Positions 50,230-59,843 of a stretch of DNA of 64,000 bases are shown here, one piece after another. The stretch covers positions 434,001-498,000 of the forward strand of contig NZ_FOVH01000003.1 in NCBI RefSeq assembly GCF_900115095.1, written 5' to 3'. The DNA comes from Actinomadura madurae. GTDB lineage: Bacteria; Actinomycetota; Actinomycetes; Streptosporangiales; Streptosporangiaceae. The translations under genes were made by a program, and so were the position numbers. The notes under the pieces were generated by a model. That model was not told where the DNA came from. It did not search any database and saw only the letters and a list, made by a program, of their open reading frames with translations. Positions within the stretch are counted from its first letter, which is position 1. Each line of letters starts with the position of its first letter.

Positions 50230-51210
50230 GTGAGTGGGATCAAAGCGAGCGGTCAGAAGAAGCTGATGCTCTTCACCGGCCGAGCCCACCCGGACCTGGC
50301 CAGGGAAGTAGCCGACAACCTCCATGTCGAGTTGACGCCGACGTCCGCCTACGACTTCGCGAACGGTGAGACGTTCGTGCGGTTCCTGGAGTCGGTCCGC
50401 GGCTCCGACGCCTTCGTGATCCAGAGTCACACCGCTCCCATCAATCAGTGGATCATGGAGCAGCTGATCATGGTGGACGCGCTCAAGCGCGCGTCGGCGA
50501 AGCGGATCACGGTCGTGGCGCCGTTCTTCGGGTACGCGCGGCAGGACAAGAAGCACCGCGGCCGCGAGCCGATCTCGGCACGGCTGATGGCGGACCTGTT
50601 CGTCACGGCGGGCGCCGACCGGCTGATCGCGGTGGATCTGCACACCGCGCAGATCCAGGGCTTCTTCAACGGCCCGGTGGACCACCTGTTCGCGCTCGAC
50701 CTGCTGGCGCACCACTTCGAGAGCCGGCTGGACACCTCCCAGGTGACGGTCGTCGCGCCGGACGCCGGCCGGGTGCGGGTCACCGAGCGGTGGAGCGACC
50801 GGCTGGGCGGCGTCCCGATGGCGATCATCCACAAGAAGCGCGACCCGGACGTGGCGAACGAGGTCAAGGTGTTCGACGTCGTGGGCGAGGTCGCGGGCCG
50901 CACCTGCGTCGTGGTCGACGACATGATCGACACCGGCGGCACGATCGTGAAGGCGGCGGACGCGCTGTTCGACCACGGCGCCACGAGGGTCGTGGTGGCC
51001 GCGACGCACGGGGTGCTGTCCGGCCCGGCCGTCGACCGGCTGAAGAACTCGCGGATCTCCGAGGTGGTGCTGACCAACACGCTGCCGATCCCGGAGGAGA
51101 AGCAGTTCGACAAGCTGACCGTGCTGTCCATCGCGCCGCTGGTCGCCCGCGCGATCAACGAGGTGTTCTCGGACGGCTCGGTGACGAGCCTTTTCGGCGG
51201 TCACAGCTAG
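50230..51210 (+). CDS. prs: Ribose-phosphate pyrophosphokinase
   Basis: 326 residues from GTG 50230, with GGGGGAG nine bases upstream; a TTG at 50221 or a much earlier start would lengthen it. It makes PRPP for nucleotides, His and Trp. MLFTGRAHPDLAREVAD, FANGETFVRF, PFFGYARQDKKHRGREPISARL and the PRPP-binding VVVDDMIDTGGTI are diagnostic of class I enzymes. glmU-prs-rplY-pth order is conserved (Rv1018c to Rv1014c). Confidence 0.97.
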   Translation: MSGIKASGQKKLMLFTGRAHPDLAREVADNLHVELTPTSAYDFANGETFVRFLESVRGSDAFVIQSHTAPINQWIMEQLIMVDALKRASAKRITVVAPFFGYARQDKKHRGREPISARLMADLFVTAGADRLIAVDLHTAQIQGFFNGPVDHLFALDLLAHHFESRLDTSQVTVVAPDAGRVRVTERWSDRLGGVPMAIIHKKRDPDVANEVKVFDVVGEVAGRTCVVVDDMIDTGGTIVKAADALFDHGATRVVVAATHGVLSGPAVDRLKNSRISEVVLTNTLPIPEEKQFDKLTVLSIAPLVARAINEVFSDGSVTSLFGGHS

Positions 51211-51245
51211 CGGGCCGGGCGGGTCCGGCGGCGTCGCGCCGCCCC

Positions 51246-51278
51246 GGGCCCCGGGCGCGGGAGGCCGCCCCGGGGCCC
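51246..51278 (+). terminator. Hairpin after prs
   Basis: GGGCCCCGGGC and GCCCCGGGGCCC form a stem of about 11 bp with one bulge and a loop of 10 bases, 35 bp after the prs stop. It lacks a T-run. It probably ends or reduces transcription from glmU-prs before rplY. Confidence 0.55.
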
Positions 51279-51485
51279 AGGGCAATGCCATGAATGCGCT
51301 AAGCTTGTCGAATCCGCGTATGCCCCGGGTCGTTCAGTACGGCGTCGGGACAGGGGCCGTACTCCCCGGGCAACGCAACGAATCTTCGAGGCGCCTGACG
51401 CATCGAGCATCGCCTGATTCGCTCTGTCCGCAGCGGACGTCCAGTGCCGGACGGCCGTGGATCGCAACAACGAGGAGTTTTCGCC

Positions 51486-52118
51486 GTGTCCGAGGTACGC
51501 ATTGCCGCCGAGCCGCGCACCGAGTTCGGTAAGGGTGCCGCGCGGCGCACCCGCCGGGCCGGCAAGGTGCCCGCCGTCCTCTACGGTCACGGCACCGACC
51601 CGCAGCACATCTCGCTGCCCGGTCACGACCTGATGCTCGCGCTGAAGACGCCGAACGTGCTGCTGACCATCGAGGGGCTCGCGGGCGGCGCCGAGCTGGC
51701 CCTGCCGAAGGACGTGCAGCGCGACCCGATCAAGGGGTTCCTGGAGCACGTCGACCTGCTGCTGGTGAAGCGCGGCGAGAAGGTCGTCGTGGACCTCCCG
51801 GTCAACCTGGTCGGCGACGTCGTCCCGGGCGGCGTCGTGCAGCAGGAGGTCGTCCAGGTGTCGGTGGAGGCCGAGGCGACCCACATCCCGCAGGCCGTCG
51901 ACCTGTCCATCGAGGGCATCGAGGTCGGCACGCAGGTGCTGGCCGGCGACCTGAAGCTGCCGTCCGGCGTCACGCTGATGCTCGACGCCGAGGCGCTGAT
52001 CCTGCAGATCGCGGACGCGACCGTGTCCGCGGGCGAGACGGAGGCGGCGGCCGAGGGCGAGGCCGCCGAGGCGCCGGAGGAGGCTCCGGCGGCCGAGGCG
52101 GACGAGTCCGCCGAGTAG
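51486..52118 (+). CDS. rplY: 50S ribosomal protein L25 (CTC type)
   Basis: 210 residues from GTG 51486, with GAGGAG upstream. The N-terminal L25 domain binds 5S rRNA (RTEFGKGAARRTRRAGKVPAVLYG), followed by the second beta domain of the longer CTC form (about 100-185) and an acidic Ala/Glu tail (AEGEAAEAPEEAPAAEADE). Its own promoter is likely in the 275-bp upstream spacer; TAAGCT near 51299 could be a -10 box. It is followed by a strong hairpin and pth. Confidence 0.96.
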   Translation: MSEVRIAAEPRTEFGKGAARRTRRAGKVPAVLYGHGTDPQHISLPGHDLMLALKTPNVLLTIEGLAGGAELALPKDVQRDPIKGFLEHVDLLLVKRGEKVVVDLPVNLVGDVVPGGVVQQEVVQVSVEAEATHIPQAVDLSIEGIEVGTQVLAGDLKLPSGVTLMLDAEALILQIADATVSAGETEAAAEGEAAEAPEEAPAAEADESAE

Positions 52119-52139
52119 GTCCGCGGATAGGCGAAGACC

Positions 52140-52182
52140 GCCGACGGCCCCCGGGGTGTGCGCACCCGCGGGGGCCGTCGGC
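52140..52182 (+). terminator. Strong hairpin between rplY and pth
   Basis: GCCGACGGCCCCCG and CGGGGGCCGTCGGC form a perfect 14-bp stem. The inner part GGGTG-TGCG-CACCC adds a further 5-bp stem with a tetraloop. It ends only 14 bp before the pth start, just ahead of its ribosome site GAGGAG, so it may end part of the transcripts and protect or mask the rest. Confidence 0.8.
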
Positions 52183-52196
52183 TGTGAGGAGTACGG

Positions 52197-52772
52197 GTGA
52201 GCGCGGATCTCTGGCTGGTCGTGGGGCTCGGCAACCCGGGGCCGTCGTACGCGAAGAACCGGCACAACGCGGGCTTCATGGTGCTGGACGTCCTGGCGGC
52301 ACGGGCCGGGGGCCGGTTCAAGTCGCACCGGGCGCGTGCGGACGTGCTGGAAGGGCGGCTCGCGGGCGTGCGGGCGGTGCTGGCGAAGCCGCGGTCCTTC
52401 ATGAACGAGTCGGGCGGCCCGGTGAAGGGGCTGCTGGACTTCTACAAGGTCCCGGTCGAGCGGCTGGTCGTCGTGCACGACGAGCTGGACATCCCGTTCG
52501 GCGCGGTGCGGCTGAAGCAGGGCGGCGGTGACAACGGCCACAACGGGCTGCGGTCGATCACCAGGTCGCTCGGGGCGAAGGACTACCTGCGGGTGCGGTT
52601 CGGGGTGGGCCGGCCGCCGGGGCGGATGGACGCGGCGGCGTTCGTGCTGAAGGACTTCTCCGCGGCGGAGCGCAAGGACCTCGACCTCGAGGTCGACCGG
52701 ACGGCGGACGCGGTGGAGGCGCTGCTGTCCGGGGGGCTGGCCACGGCCCAGAACGTCTTCCACGCGGGGTGA
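52197..52772 (+). CDS. pth: Peptidyl-tRNA hydrolase
   Basis: 191 residues from GTG 52197. It frees peptides from peptidyl-tRNA dropped off the ribosome. [23 protein letters not shown] includes the catalytic His (near 23); [24 protein letters not shown] and [13 protein letters not shown] complete the family pattern. Length is normal. The next gene is separated by 253 bp in which an inverted repeat GAGGTTC/GAACCTC (52928-52952) is the only visible structure. Confidence 0.97.
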   Translation: MSADLWLVVGLGNPGPSYAKNRHNAGFMVLDVLAARAGGRFKSHRARADVLEGRLAGVRAVLAKPRSFMNESGGPVKGLLDFYKVPVERLVVVHDELDIPFGAVRLKQGGGDNGHNGLRSITRSLGAKDYLRVRFGVGRPPGRMDAAAFVLKDFSAAERKDLDLEVDRTADAVEALLSGGLATAQNVFHAG

Positions 52773-53025
52773 CCGGATCCGGCCGCCGCGGACTTCTTTC
52801 CGGCTGGTATTCGGACAGGCCGGACGCCGCTTTCGTGCGTGTTCGCCCCCGTTTGTATGCGCTGCGGAGCGGATGACCGCGTTCTGCCCGTGACCACGGC
52901 AAAGCGGTCGTAGGATGCACGTCGGACGAGGTTCGGGATACGTGTGAACCTCAGGCGACCTTCAGCCGTCTTCGGTGTGAATCGCGCTGACGGGGCGCGT
53001 GTTACAGGGGATTGGTGAGTGGTTT

Positions 53026-54500
53026 ATGGCCGTCGTTGACAAGGTCCAGGCCGAGTCATCGATTCGCCATGAGCAGAAACGCGCGTCCTCGCAGAGCTGG
53101 AGCGGATCCTACCGGCGGCTCGCGCTGTGCCTGGACTTCGCCAGCATGCTGATGGCCGGCGTGATCGCCTTCGTGCTGAGGTTCCCGGGCGTCCCGACCG
53201 AGCTGAACGCGCCGTACGTGGCGCTGACGGTCGTCCTGCCGGTGGTGTGGGTGCCGACGCTGGTGCTGTCCGGGCGTACCAGCCGCGGTACGTGGGCGTC
53301 GGCTACGAGGAGTTCCACCGGGTGCTGCGCGCCGGGTTCATCCTGACGGCGACGGTCGCGATCGTGGCGTACGCGACGAAGACCGAGGTGGCGCGCGGCT
53401 ACGTGGTCATGGCGCTGCCGCTCGGGACCTTCCTGGCCCTGGTGGCGCGGTACCGGCTGCGCAAGTGGCTGCACAAGAAGCGCTGGAACGGCGAGTGCAT
53501 GCGCCGGGTGGTCGCGGTCGGGCACCGCACGTCGGTGGCCGACCTGATCCGGCTGCTGCAGAAGAAGCGCTACCACGGGATGGACATCGTCGCGGTGTGC
53601 CTGCCGCCGGCGCTGGCGTCGGGGGACGACGCGGTCGCCGAGGTGGAGGGCGTGCCGGTGCTGGGCGACTTCGGCCAGGCCGCGGTGGTCGCGGACCGGA
53701 TCGGCGCCGACTCGGTGGCCGTCCTGGCGTGCCCGGAGATGGACGGGGTGGCGCTGCGGCGGCTGGCGTGGCAGATCGAGCGCAACGACGTCGAGCTGGT
53801 CGTGGCGCCGGCGCTGATGGACGTGACCGGCCCGCGGATCTCGATCCGGCCGGTGTCGGGCCTGCCGCTGCTGCACGTGGAGCACCCGGAGCTGGACGGC
53901 GGCCGCAAGGTGCTGAAGGGGCTGTTCGACCGGGTCGCGGCGCTCGCCGGGATCGTGCTGCTGAGCCCGCTGATGGCGCTGATCGCGGTGCTGATCAAGC
54001 TGTCGGGCAACGGCCCGGTGCTGTTCCGGCAGACGCGGGTCGGGCGCGGGGGACGCGAGTTCACCGTGCTGAAGTTCCGCACGATGGTGCAGGACGCGGA
54101 GGCGCGCCGGCTGGAGCTGCTGGCCGCCAACGAGAACGACGGCGTGCTGTTCAAGATCCGGGAGGACCCGCGGGTGACGGCGGTCGGCCGCCGGCTGCGC
54201 CGCTACTCCCTGGACGAGCTGCCGCAGCTGTTCAACGTGCTGCGCGGCGAGATGTCGCTGGTGGGCCCGCGCCCGCCGCTGCCGGAGGAGGTCGCGCAGT
54301 ACGGCGGCGACGTGTACCGGCGGCTGGTGGTGAAGCCGGGGCTGACCGGCCTGTGGCAGGTGAGCGGGCGCTCCGACCTGTCGTGGGAGGAGTCGGTGCG
54401 GCTCGACCTGCGGTACGTCGACAACTGGACGCTGGCGCTGGACCTCCAGATCATGTGGAAGACCTGGTCGGCGGTGGTCCGGGGGTCGGGCGCGTACTAG
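53026..54500 (+). pseudogene. Polyprenyl-phosphate sugar-phosphotransferase, split by a one-base frameshift
   Basis: The reading frame from ATG 53026 (MAVVDKVQAESS) gives the expected N-terminus with membrane helices (LCLDFASMLMAGVIAFVLRF and YVALTVVLPVVWVPTLVLSG), then goes out of frame at 53272-53274. The protein continues in the next frame from AYQPRYVGVGYEEFHRVLRAG to 54500. Adding one G to the GGG run restores LVLSG-AYQPRYVG. The C-terminal part (about 300-490) is a complete sugar transferase domain: GNGPVLFRQTRVGRGGREF, FRTMVQDAE and SLDELPQLFNVLRGEMSLVGPRPP. Such enzymes start lipid-linked glycan synthesis by moving a hexose-1-phosphate to undecaprenyl phosphate. A sequencing error or a real mutation is possible. 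Confidence 0.85.
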
Positions 54501-54602
54501 CCCGCCCGGTGGGTGGGACGGCGACCCTGGCGCGCGGTCCCGTCGGGTACGCATGAGAAAGTGGACCGAGCTGACCGATCGAGTCGGGAATGTGGTGCAG
54601 GG

Positions 54603-55568
54603 ATGACCAGGGCGGGCGCGGCGGACGACCACGTGCTGGCGGCGGAGCTCGCCGCCACGGCGGGCCGGTTGCTGCTCGGCGTGCGGGACGAGGTGGGCTT
54701 CGCGGACGCGCGGGTCCTGAAGGACACGGGCGACCTGCGGGCGCACGAGTACCTCATGGCGGCGCTGGCGGAGCGCTGTCCCGGCGACGCCGTCCTGTCG
54801 GAGGAGGGGCGCTCGTCGGTCGCCGGGAAGCGGGCGGAGGGCGACGACCGCGCCCCGACCCGCAACACGGCCGACGCGGAGCGGCTCACGGCGGGCCGCG
54901 TGTGGATCGTGGACCCGCTCGACGGCACCCGGGAGTTCTCCGAGGAGGGCCGCCGCGACTGGGCCGTCCACGTGGCGCTCTGGGAGCGCGGCGAGGACGG
55001 CGCGGGCCGTCTTACGGCGGGGGCGGTGGCGCTGCCCGCGCAGGGCCTGACGCTCCGCACGGACGCGACCGGCGGCGCGGTTCTCGTCCGCGCGGACGAG
55101 GGCGCCCCGGACCCGCTCACGGGCGGGCCGGCCGCGGCGCGCGAGGCACCGCCGCGCGAGGTGCCGCTGCACGTCCCGGCGCCGGACGCGGGCAAGCTGC
55201 GCATCGCGGTGAGCCGGACGCGCCCGCCCGAGTTCGTGCGGCGGCTCGCCGAGAAGGTGAGCCTCGACGTCGAGCTGGTGCCGATCGGGTCCGCCGGCGC
55301 GAAGATCTCCGCGGTGCTGCTCGGCGAGGTCGACGCGTACGTGCACGCGGGCGGCCAGTACGAGTGGGACTCCGCGGCCCCGGCGGCGGTGGCGCTCGGC
55401 TCCGGGGCGCACGCGTCCCGGATCGACGGGTCGCCGCTGGAGTACAACCGGGAGGACCCCCGGCTCCCGGATATCCTGGTGTGCCATCCCGTGTCGGCGT
55501 CGACGCTGCTGACCGGCATCCGGGACCTGCTGCCCGGCGGGGGGCCGTCCTCCCGCCGAGCATCGTGA
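54603..55568 (+). CDS. cysQ: CysQ-like 3'(2'),5'-bisphosphate nucleotidase
   Basis: 321 residues from ATG 54603. It belongs to the inositol monophosphatase superfamily: LSEEG, WIVDPLDGTREFSEEG (metal-binding DPLDGT near 102) and EWDSAAPAAVAL (near 260) are its three signature sites. CysQ removes the 3'-phosphate from PAP, a by-product of sulfate activation. The position directly before cysD-cysN supports this over inositol phosphatase. A variable loop (about 65-95) with Arg/Thr-rich sequence is longer than usual. Its end contains a G/C-run stretch resembling the repeat family. Confidence 0.88.
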   Translation: MTRAGAADDHVLAAELAATAGRLLLGVRDEVGFADARVLKDTGDLRAHEYLMAALAERCPGDAVLSEEGRSSVAGKRAEGDDRAPTRNTADAERLTAGRVWIVDPLDGTREFSEEGRRDWAVHVALWERGEDGAGRLTAGAVALPAQGLTLRTDATGGAVLVRADEGAPDPLTGGPAAAREAPPREVPLHVPAPDAGKLRIAVSRTRPPEFVRRLAEKVSLDVELVPIGSAGAKISAVLLGEVDAYVHAGGQYEWDSAAPAAVALGSGAHASRIDGSPLEYNREDPRLPDILVCHPVSASTLLTGIRDLLPGGGPSSRRAS

Positions 55569-55707
55569 ACGGCGCCCCGCCCTGACCGTCCGTCCCATGG
55601 ACGGGACTGATTCGCGGCGGGCGGGCGTTCGATCCGGTGGGAAGGCAAGTGCCCGTCCCGTGCCACCGGTTGCATCTGCCAGAACAGCGTGGAGAGAGCC
55701 CCAGACC

Positions 55708-56625
55708 ATGCAGCGTTCCGATTACCTGCTGTCCCAGCTAGACGTGCTCGAAGCCGAGTCGATCCATATCTTCCGGGAGGTGGCGGCCGAGTTCGAGCGG
55801 CCGGTGCTGCTGTTCTCGGGCGGCAAGGACAGCATCGTGATGCTGCGGCTCGCCCAGAAGGCGTTCTGGCCGGCGCCGATCCCGTTCCCGGTGATGCACG
55901 TCGACACCGGCCACAACTTCCCCGAGGTGATCGAGTTCCGCGACCGGCGGGTCGCCGAGCTCGGCGTCCGGCTGGTCGTGGCGTCGGTGCAGGACGCGAT
56001 CGACAGCGGCCGGGTCACCGAGCAGAAGGGGCGCCGGGCGTCCCGCAACCGGCTGCAGATCACGCCGCTGCTCGACGCGATCGAGGAGAACCAGTTCGAC
56101 GCGGCGTTCGGCGGCGCCCGCCGGGACGAGGAGAAGGCCCGCGCCAAGGAGCGGGTGGTGTCCTTCCGCGACGAGTTCGGCCAGTGGGACCCGAAGAACC
56201 AGCGCCCGGAGCTGTGGAACCTGTTCAACACGAGGATCGTCCAGGGCGAGCATGTCCGCGTGTTCCCCCTGTCGAACTGGACCGAGCTGGACATCTGGGA
56301 CTACGTCCGGCGCGAGCAGCTCGACCTCCCGCCCATCTACTTCGCGCACACCCGGCGCGTGTTCGAGCGGGACGGCCTGCTCCTGGACGCCGAGACGGGC
56401 TACGCCAACCGCGCCGATGACGAGCCGGAGTTCGAGGCCACGGTCCGCTACCGGACGGTCGGCGACGCGTCCTGCACGGGCGCGGTGAAGTCCGGCGCGG
56501 CGACGCTGGACGAGGTGATCGAGGAGATCGCGGCGACGCGGATCACCGAGCGCGGCCAGACCCGCGCCGACGACCGCACCAGCGAGGCCGCGATGGAGGA
56601 CCGCAAGAAGGAGGGCTACTTCTGA
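55708..56625 (+). CDS. cysD: Sulfate adenylyltransferase subunit 2
   Basis: 305 residues from ATG 55708. It joins ATP and sulfate to adenosine 5'-phosphosulfate together with the CysN GTPase. LLFSGGKDSIVMLRLA is the PP-loop; VDTGHNFPEVIEFRD, GGARRDEEKARAKER and FPLSNWTELDIWDY are CysD-specific. Length is typical. The stop overlaps the cysN start by one base (TGATG). The 139-bp leader contains a nested hairpin. Confidence 0.97.
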   Translation: MQRSDYLLSQLDVLEAESIHIFREVAAEFERPVLLFSGGKDSIVMLRLAQKAFWPAPIPFPVMHVDTGHNFPEVIEFRDRRVAELGVRLVVASVQDAIDSGRVTEQKGRRASRNRLQITPLLDAIEENQFDAAFGGARRDEEKARAKERVVSFRDEFGQWDPKNQRPELWNLFNTRIVQGEHVRVFPLSNWTELDIWDYVRREQLDLPPIYFAHTRRVFERDGLLLDAETGYANRADDEPEFEATVRYRTVGDASCTGAVKSGAATLDEVIEEIAATRITERGQTRADDRTSEAAMEDRKKEGYF

Positions 56626-57947
56626 TGGCCGGCACGGACCAGGCCGCCGCGACCGGCGCCGCGAAGACCCCGCCCGCGAAGACCATGGACCTCCTGCGGT
56701 TCGCCACCGCCGGCAGCGTCGACGACGGCAAGTCGACGCTGATCGGCCGGCTGCTGTTCGACTCCAAATCGATCTTCGAGGATCAGCTGGAGTCGGTGGA
56801 GCGCACCAGCAGCGAGCGCGGCGAGGAGTACACGAACCTGGCGCTGCTGACCGACGGGCTCCGGGCCGAGCGGGAGCAGGGCATCACGATCGACGTGGCG
56901 TACCGGTACTTCGCGACGCCGCGCCGCAAGTTCATCATCGCCGACACGCCGGGGCACATCCAGTACACCCGCAACATGGTGACGGGCGCCTCGACCGCCG
57001 ACCTGGCGATCATCCTCGTGGACGCCCGGAAGGGCATCCTGGAGCAGTCGCGGCGGCACGCGTTCCTCACCACGCTCCTCCAGGTCCCGCACCTGGTCGT
57101 GGCGATCAACAAGATGGACCTCGTCGGCTACGACCGGGCCGTGTACGAGCAGATCGTGGACGAGTTCACGTCGTTCGCCTCCAAGCTGGAGGTGACGGAC
57201 CTGACGTTCATCCCGATCTCGGCGCTGCACGGCGACAACGTCGTCGAGCGCAGCGTGAACATGCCGTGGTACGAGGGGTCGTCGCTGCTGCACCACCTGG
57301 AGCACGTCCACATCGCCTCCGACCGCAACCTGATCGACGTGCGGTTCCCGGTGCAGTACGTGATCCGGCCGCACGCGTCCACCGACCCCGACCTGCACGA
57401 CTACCGCGGCTACGCGGGCCAGGTCGCGGGCGGCGTGCTGAAGCCGGGCGACGAGGTCGTGCACCTCCCGTCCGGGCTGACCACGACGATCACCCACATC
57501 GACGGGCCGCGCGGGCCGGTCGCCGAGGCGTTCGCGCCGATGTCGGTGACGCTCCGGCTCGCCGACGACATCGACATCTCCCGCGGCGACATGATCGCCC
57601 GTCCGAACAACCGTCCCGAGGTCGCGCAGGACATCGACGCGATGGTCTGCTGGATGACCCCGGACCGGACCCTCACCCCGCGGTCGAAGCTGGTCATCAA
57701 GCACACCACCCGCACGGCGAAGGCGATGGTGAAGGACCTGCACTACCGCCTGGACGTCAACACCCTGCACCGCGACGAGCAGGCGGAGGGCCTCGGCCTG
57801 AACGAGATCGGCCGCATCTCCCTGCGGGTGACGCAGCCGCTGTTCGTGGACGACTACGGCCGCAACCGCCTCACCGGCGGCTTCATCCTGATCGACGAGG
57901 CCACCAACAACACCGTCGCCGCCGGCATGATCACCGGCGCGCGCTGA
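56625..57947 (+). CDS. cysN: Sulfate adenylyltransferase subunit 1 (GTPase)
   Basis: 440 residues from ATG 56625, preceded by AAGGAGGG. It is an EF-Tu-like GTPase that drives the CysD reaction: GSVDDGKSTLIGRLL (near 30), DTPGHIQYTRNM, and NKMDLVGYD give G1, G3 and G4. Domains 2 and 3 follow normally. There is no fused CysC kinase, so PAPS, if made, needs a separate APS kinase; the window shows none. Together with CysQ and CysD it forms a sulfate activation operon. Confidence 0.97.
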   Translation: MAGTDQAAATGAAKTPPAKTMDLLRFATAGSVDDGKSTLIGRLLFDSKSIFEDQLESVERTSSERGEEYTNLALLTDGLRAEREQGITIDVAYRYFATPRRKFIIADTPGHIQYTRNMVTGASTADLAIILVDARKGILEQSRRHAFLTTLLQVPHLVVAINKMDLVGYDRAVYEQIVDEFTSFASKLEVTDLTFIPISALHGDNVVERSVNMPWYEGSSLLHHLEHVHIASDRNLIDVRFPVQYVIRPHASTDPDLHDYRGYAGQVAGGVLKPGDEVVHLPSGLTTTITHIDGPRGPVAEAFAPMSVTLRLADDIDISRGDMIARPNNRPEVAQDIDAMVCWMTPDRTLTPRSKLVIKHTTRTAKAMVKDLHYRLDVNTLHRDEQAEGLGLNEIGRISLRVTQPLFVDDYGRNRLTGGFILIDEATNNTVAAGMITGAR

Positions 57948-57987
57948 CCGGACGCCCCCCACTCCACAACTACAAGGCAGGCCCTCG

Positions 57988-58884
57988 ATGCCCCCATCCG
58001 TCGGAGTCGTGCTCCCCACGCACAACCGGCCGGAGCTGCTGCGCCGCGCGCTGGAGTCGGTGCTGGCGCAGGACTACGACGGCGAGCTGCGCGCCGTCGT
58101 CGTCTTCGACCGGGCCGAGCCGGACGCCTCGCTCGCGGGCGACCGCGTCGAGGTCATCGCCAACACCCGGGAGCCGGGCCTCGCCGGCGCCCGCAACTCC
58201 GGCGTCCTCCACCTGGACACCGACCTCGTGGCGTTCTGCGACGATGACGACCAGTGGCTGCCCGGCAAGCTCACCGCCCAGGTGAAGGCGCTGGAGGGCG
58301 AGCCGGACGCGGTGCTGTGCAGCTCCGGCATCCTGATCGACTTCGACGGGCGGGAGCTGCCGCGGCTGGCGGGGACCGGCCGCGTCACCTACGACGCCCT
58401 GATCCGCGACCGGATGATGAGCGTCCACTCGTCCACCTACGTGGCGCGCCGGGAGCCGCTCGTCGAGATCGGCATGGTGGACGAGACGATCCCCGGCAGC
58501 CAGGGCGAGGACTGGGACCTGGCGCTGCGCGCCGCCCGCCGCCATCCCGTCGTGAACGTGGACGAGCCGTACGTCCGGGTCCTGTGGGGGCTGACGTCGT
58601 ACTACGCGCAGGCGTGGGAGACGAAGGTGGCCGCGCTGGAGTGGTTCCTGGAGCACTACCCGGAGATCGGCGCCGAGCCGGGGGCCGCCGGACGCGTCTA
58701 CGGGCAGCTCGCGTTCGGGTGCGCGACGGTCGGCCGGCGCAGGGACGCGCTGCGCTGGTCGGCGCGCGCTCTCAAGGCGAATCCGACCGAGCGCCGCGTC
58801 CCGTTCGCCCTCGCGGTGGCGTCCGGCGTCGTCTCGGGAAAGCGCGTCCTGCTCGCCCTGCACACCCGCGGCCGCGGCATCTGA
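57988..58884 (+). CDS. GT2-family glycosyltransferase
   Basis: 298 residues from ATG 57988. The GT-A fold is clear: VGVVLPTHNRPELLRRALESVL, ANTREPGLAGARNSGV and the acidic motif FCDDDDQWLPGKL for the metal-nucleotide donor. GSQGEDWDLALRAARRHPV contains the ED base motif. There is no membrane helix. The last 60 residues are basic and helical. It is 40 bp after cysN and may be part of that operon, but function points to the envelope genes after it. Sugar and acceptor unknown. Confidence 0.9.
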   Translation: MPPSVGVVLPTHNRPELLRRALESVLAQDYDGELRAVVVFDRAEPDASLAGDRVEVIANTREPGLAGARNSGVLHLDTDLVAFCDDDDQWLPGKLTAQVKALEGEPDAVLCSSGILIDFDGRELPRLAGTGRVTYDALIRDRMMSVHSSTYVARREPLVEIGMVDETIPGSQGEDWDLALRAARRHPVVNVDEPYVRVLWGLTSYYAQAWETKVAALEWFLEHYPEIGAEPGAAGRVYGQLAFGCATVGRRRDALRWSARALKANPTERRVPFALAVASGVVSGKRVLLALHTRGRGI

Positions 58885-58976
58885 CGCGAGGCCGTCCATT
58901 CCCGGGCTTTCGCCACCTCAGCGCACGTCTCGCCGGTAACGTCATGGCCATCCCAGCGCAAAAGGAGCCTACTTCC

Positions 58977-59843
58977 GTGAACATCTCTTCCCGCCGCATC
59001 GTCGCGTCCGGGACGCTGGCGCTGGCCCTGGTGCCGGCGCTCGGACTGACCGCCGCGCCCGCGCTCGCGGACGTCGACCTCGACGCGGTCGCCGAGGGCA
59101 TCACCGAGAGCGGCTACTACGTCGACTCGCATGCCAAGTACTACCAGTCGGACGGCGCGCAGGAGCTGCTGCGCTCGGCGCAGGGCCGGTCCGTCCCGGT
59201 GTTCATCGCGATCCTGCCCGCGGGGAACGACCCCGCCACCGTCCTGAACCAGCTGCCGGGCCGGATGCAGCGCAAGGGCACCTACGCGGTGCTGGCCGGC
59301 GACCAGCTCCGGGTGAAGTCGACGGCGCTGCCCGCCGCCCGCGTGAAGGCCGTCTACGACAAGGCCGTCAAGGCCGGCCGGGGCAAGCCCGACCTGGCGC
59401 TGCTGAAGTTCGTCCAGACGCTGCCGGAGTCGAAGTACGCGCCGCCGAAGCCCGGCAAGCCCGGCAACAACGGCAAGCCCGCGCCGGAGGCCTCCGTCCA
59501 GCAGCAGGAGGAGAAGACGCTGGCGCAGGCGCAGCCGACCGGGCCCGCCGCCGGCGCCGAGGCCGCGCCGCCGCAGGACGAGGGCGGCTCCGTCCTGCCG
59601 TACGCGCTCGGTGGCGGCGGCCTGGTCGCCGTGGCGGCCGCCGGTGCCGGGTTCCTGCTGTGGCGCCGCCGCTCGGCGACCCCCGCGCCCGCCGGCGCCC
59701 CTGCCGCGCCCGGTGCCGCCGCGGCACCGCCGCCCGCCCCCGCCCCGCAGCCGCCCGCCGCGCAACCGTCCGCAGAGGCCGCCAAGCCCGCCGAGGCGGG
59801 CGAACCGGGCCGGGGCGAGCCCGAGCCGCCCAAGGACGCCTAG
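58977..59843 (+). CDS. Secreted membrane-anchored protein, unknown function
   Basis: 288 residues from GTG 58977, with AAAGGAG ten bases upstream. A signal peptide (about 1-31, cut near LADV) is followed by a domain of about 130 residues (DVDLDAVAEGITESGYYVDS and VPVFIAILPAGND), which resembles the extracytoplasmic fold of TPM/Rv1476-like proteins by appearance. A Pro/Gln/Ala linker, one membrane helix (about 213-233, ending LLWRRR) and a cytosolic Pro/Ala-rich tail follow. The topology is type I. No family is certain. It is convergent with the RCC1 gene, overlapping by 4 bp. Confidence 0.82.
   Translation: MNISSRRIVASGTLALALVPALGLTAAPALADVDLDAVAEGITESGYYVDSHAKYYQSDGAQELLRSAQGRSVPVFIAILPAGNDPATVLNQLPGRMQRKGTYAVLAGDQLRVKSTALPAARVKAVYDKAVKAGRGKPDLALLKFVQTLPESKYAPPKPGKPGNNGKPAPEASVQQQEEKTLAQAQPTGPAAGAEAAPPQDEGGSVLPYALGGGGLVAVAAAGAGFLLWRRRSATPAPAGAPAAPGAAAAPPPAPAPQPPAAQPSAEAAKPAEAGEPGRGEPEPPKDA

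Noticed and set aside
55569-55707. SAM or cobalamin riboswitch before cysD
   Set aside because: A nested hairpin exists but the conserved boxes of those classes were not recognised.
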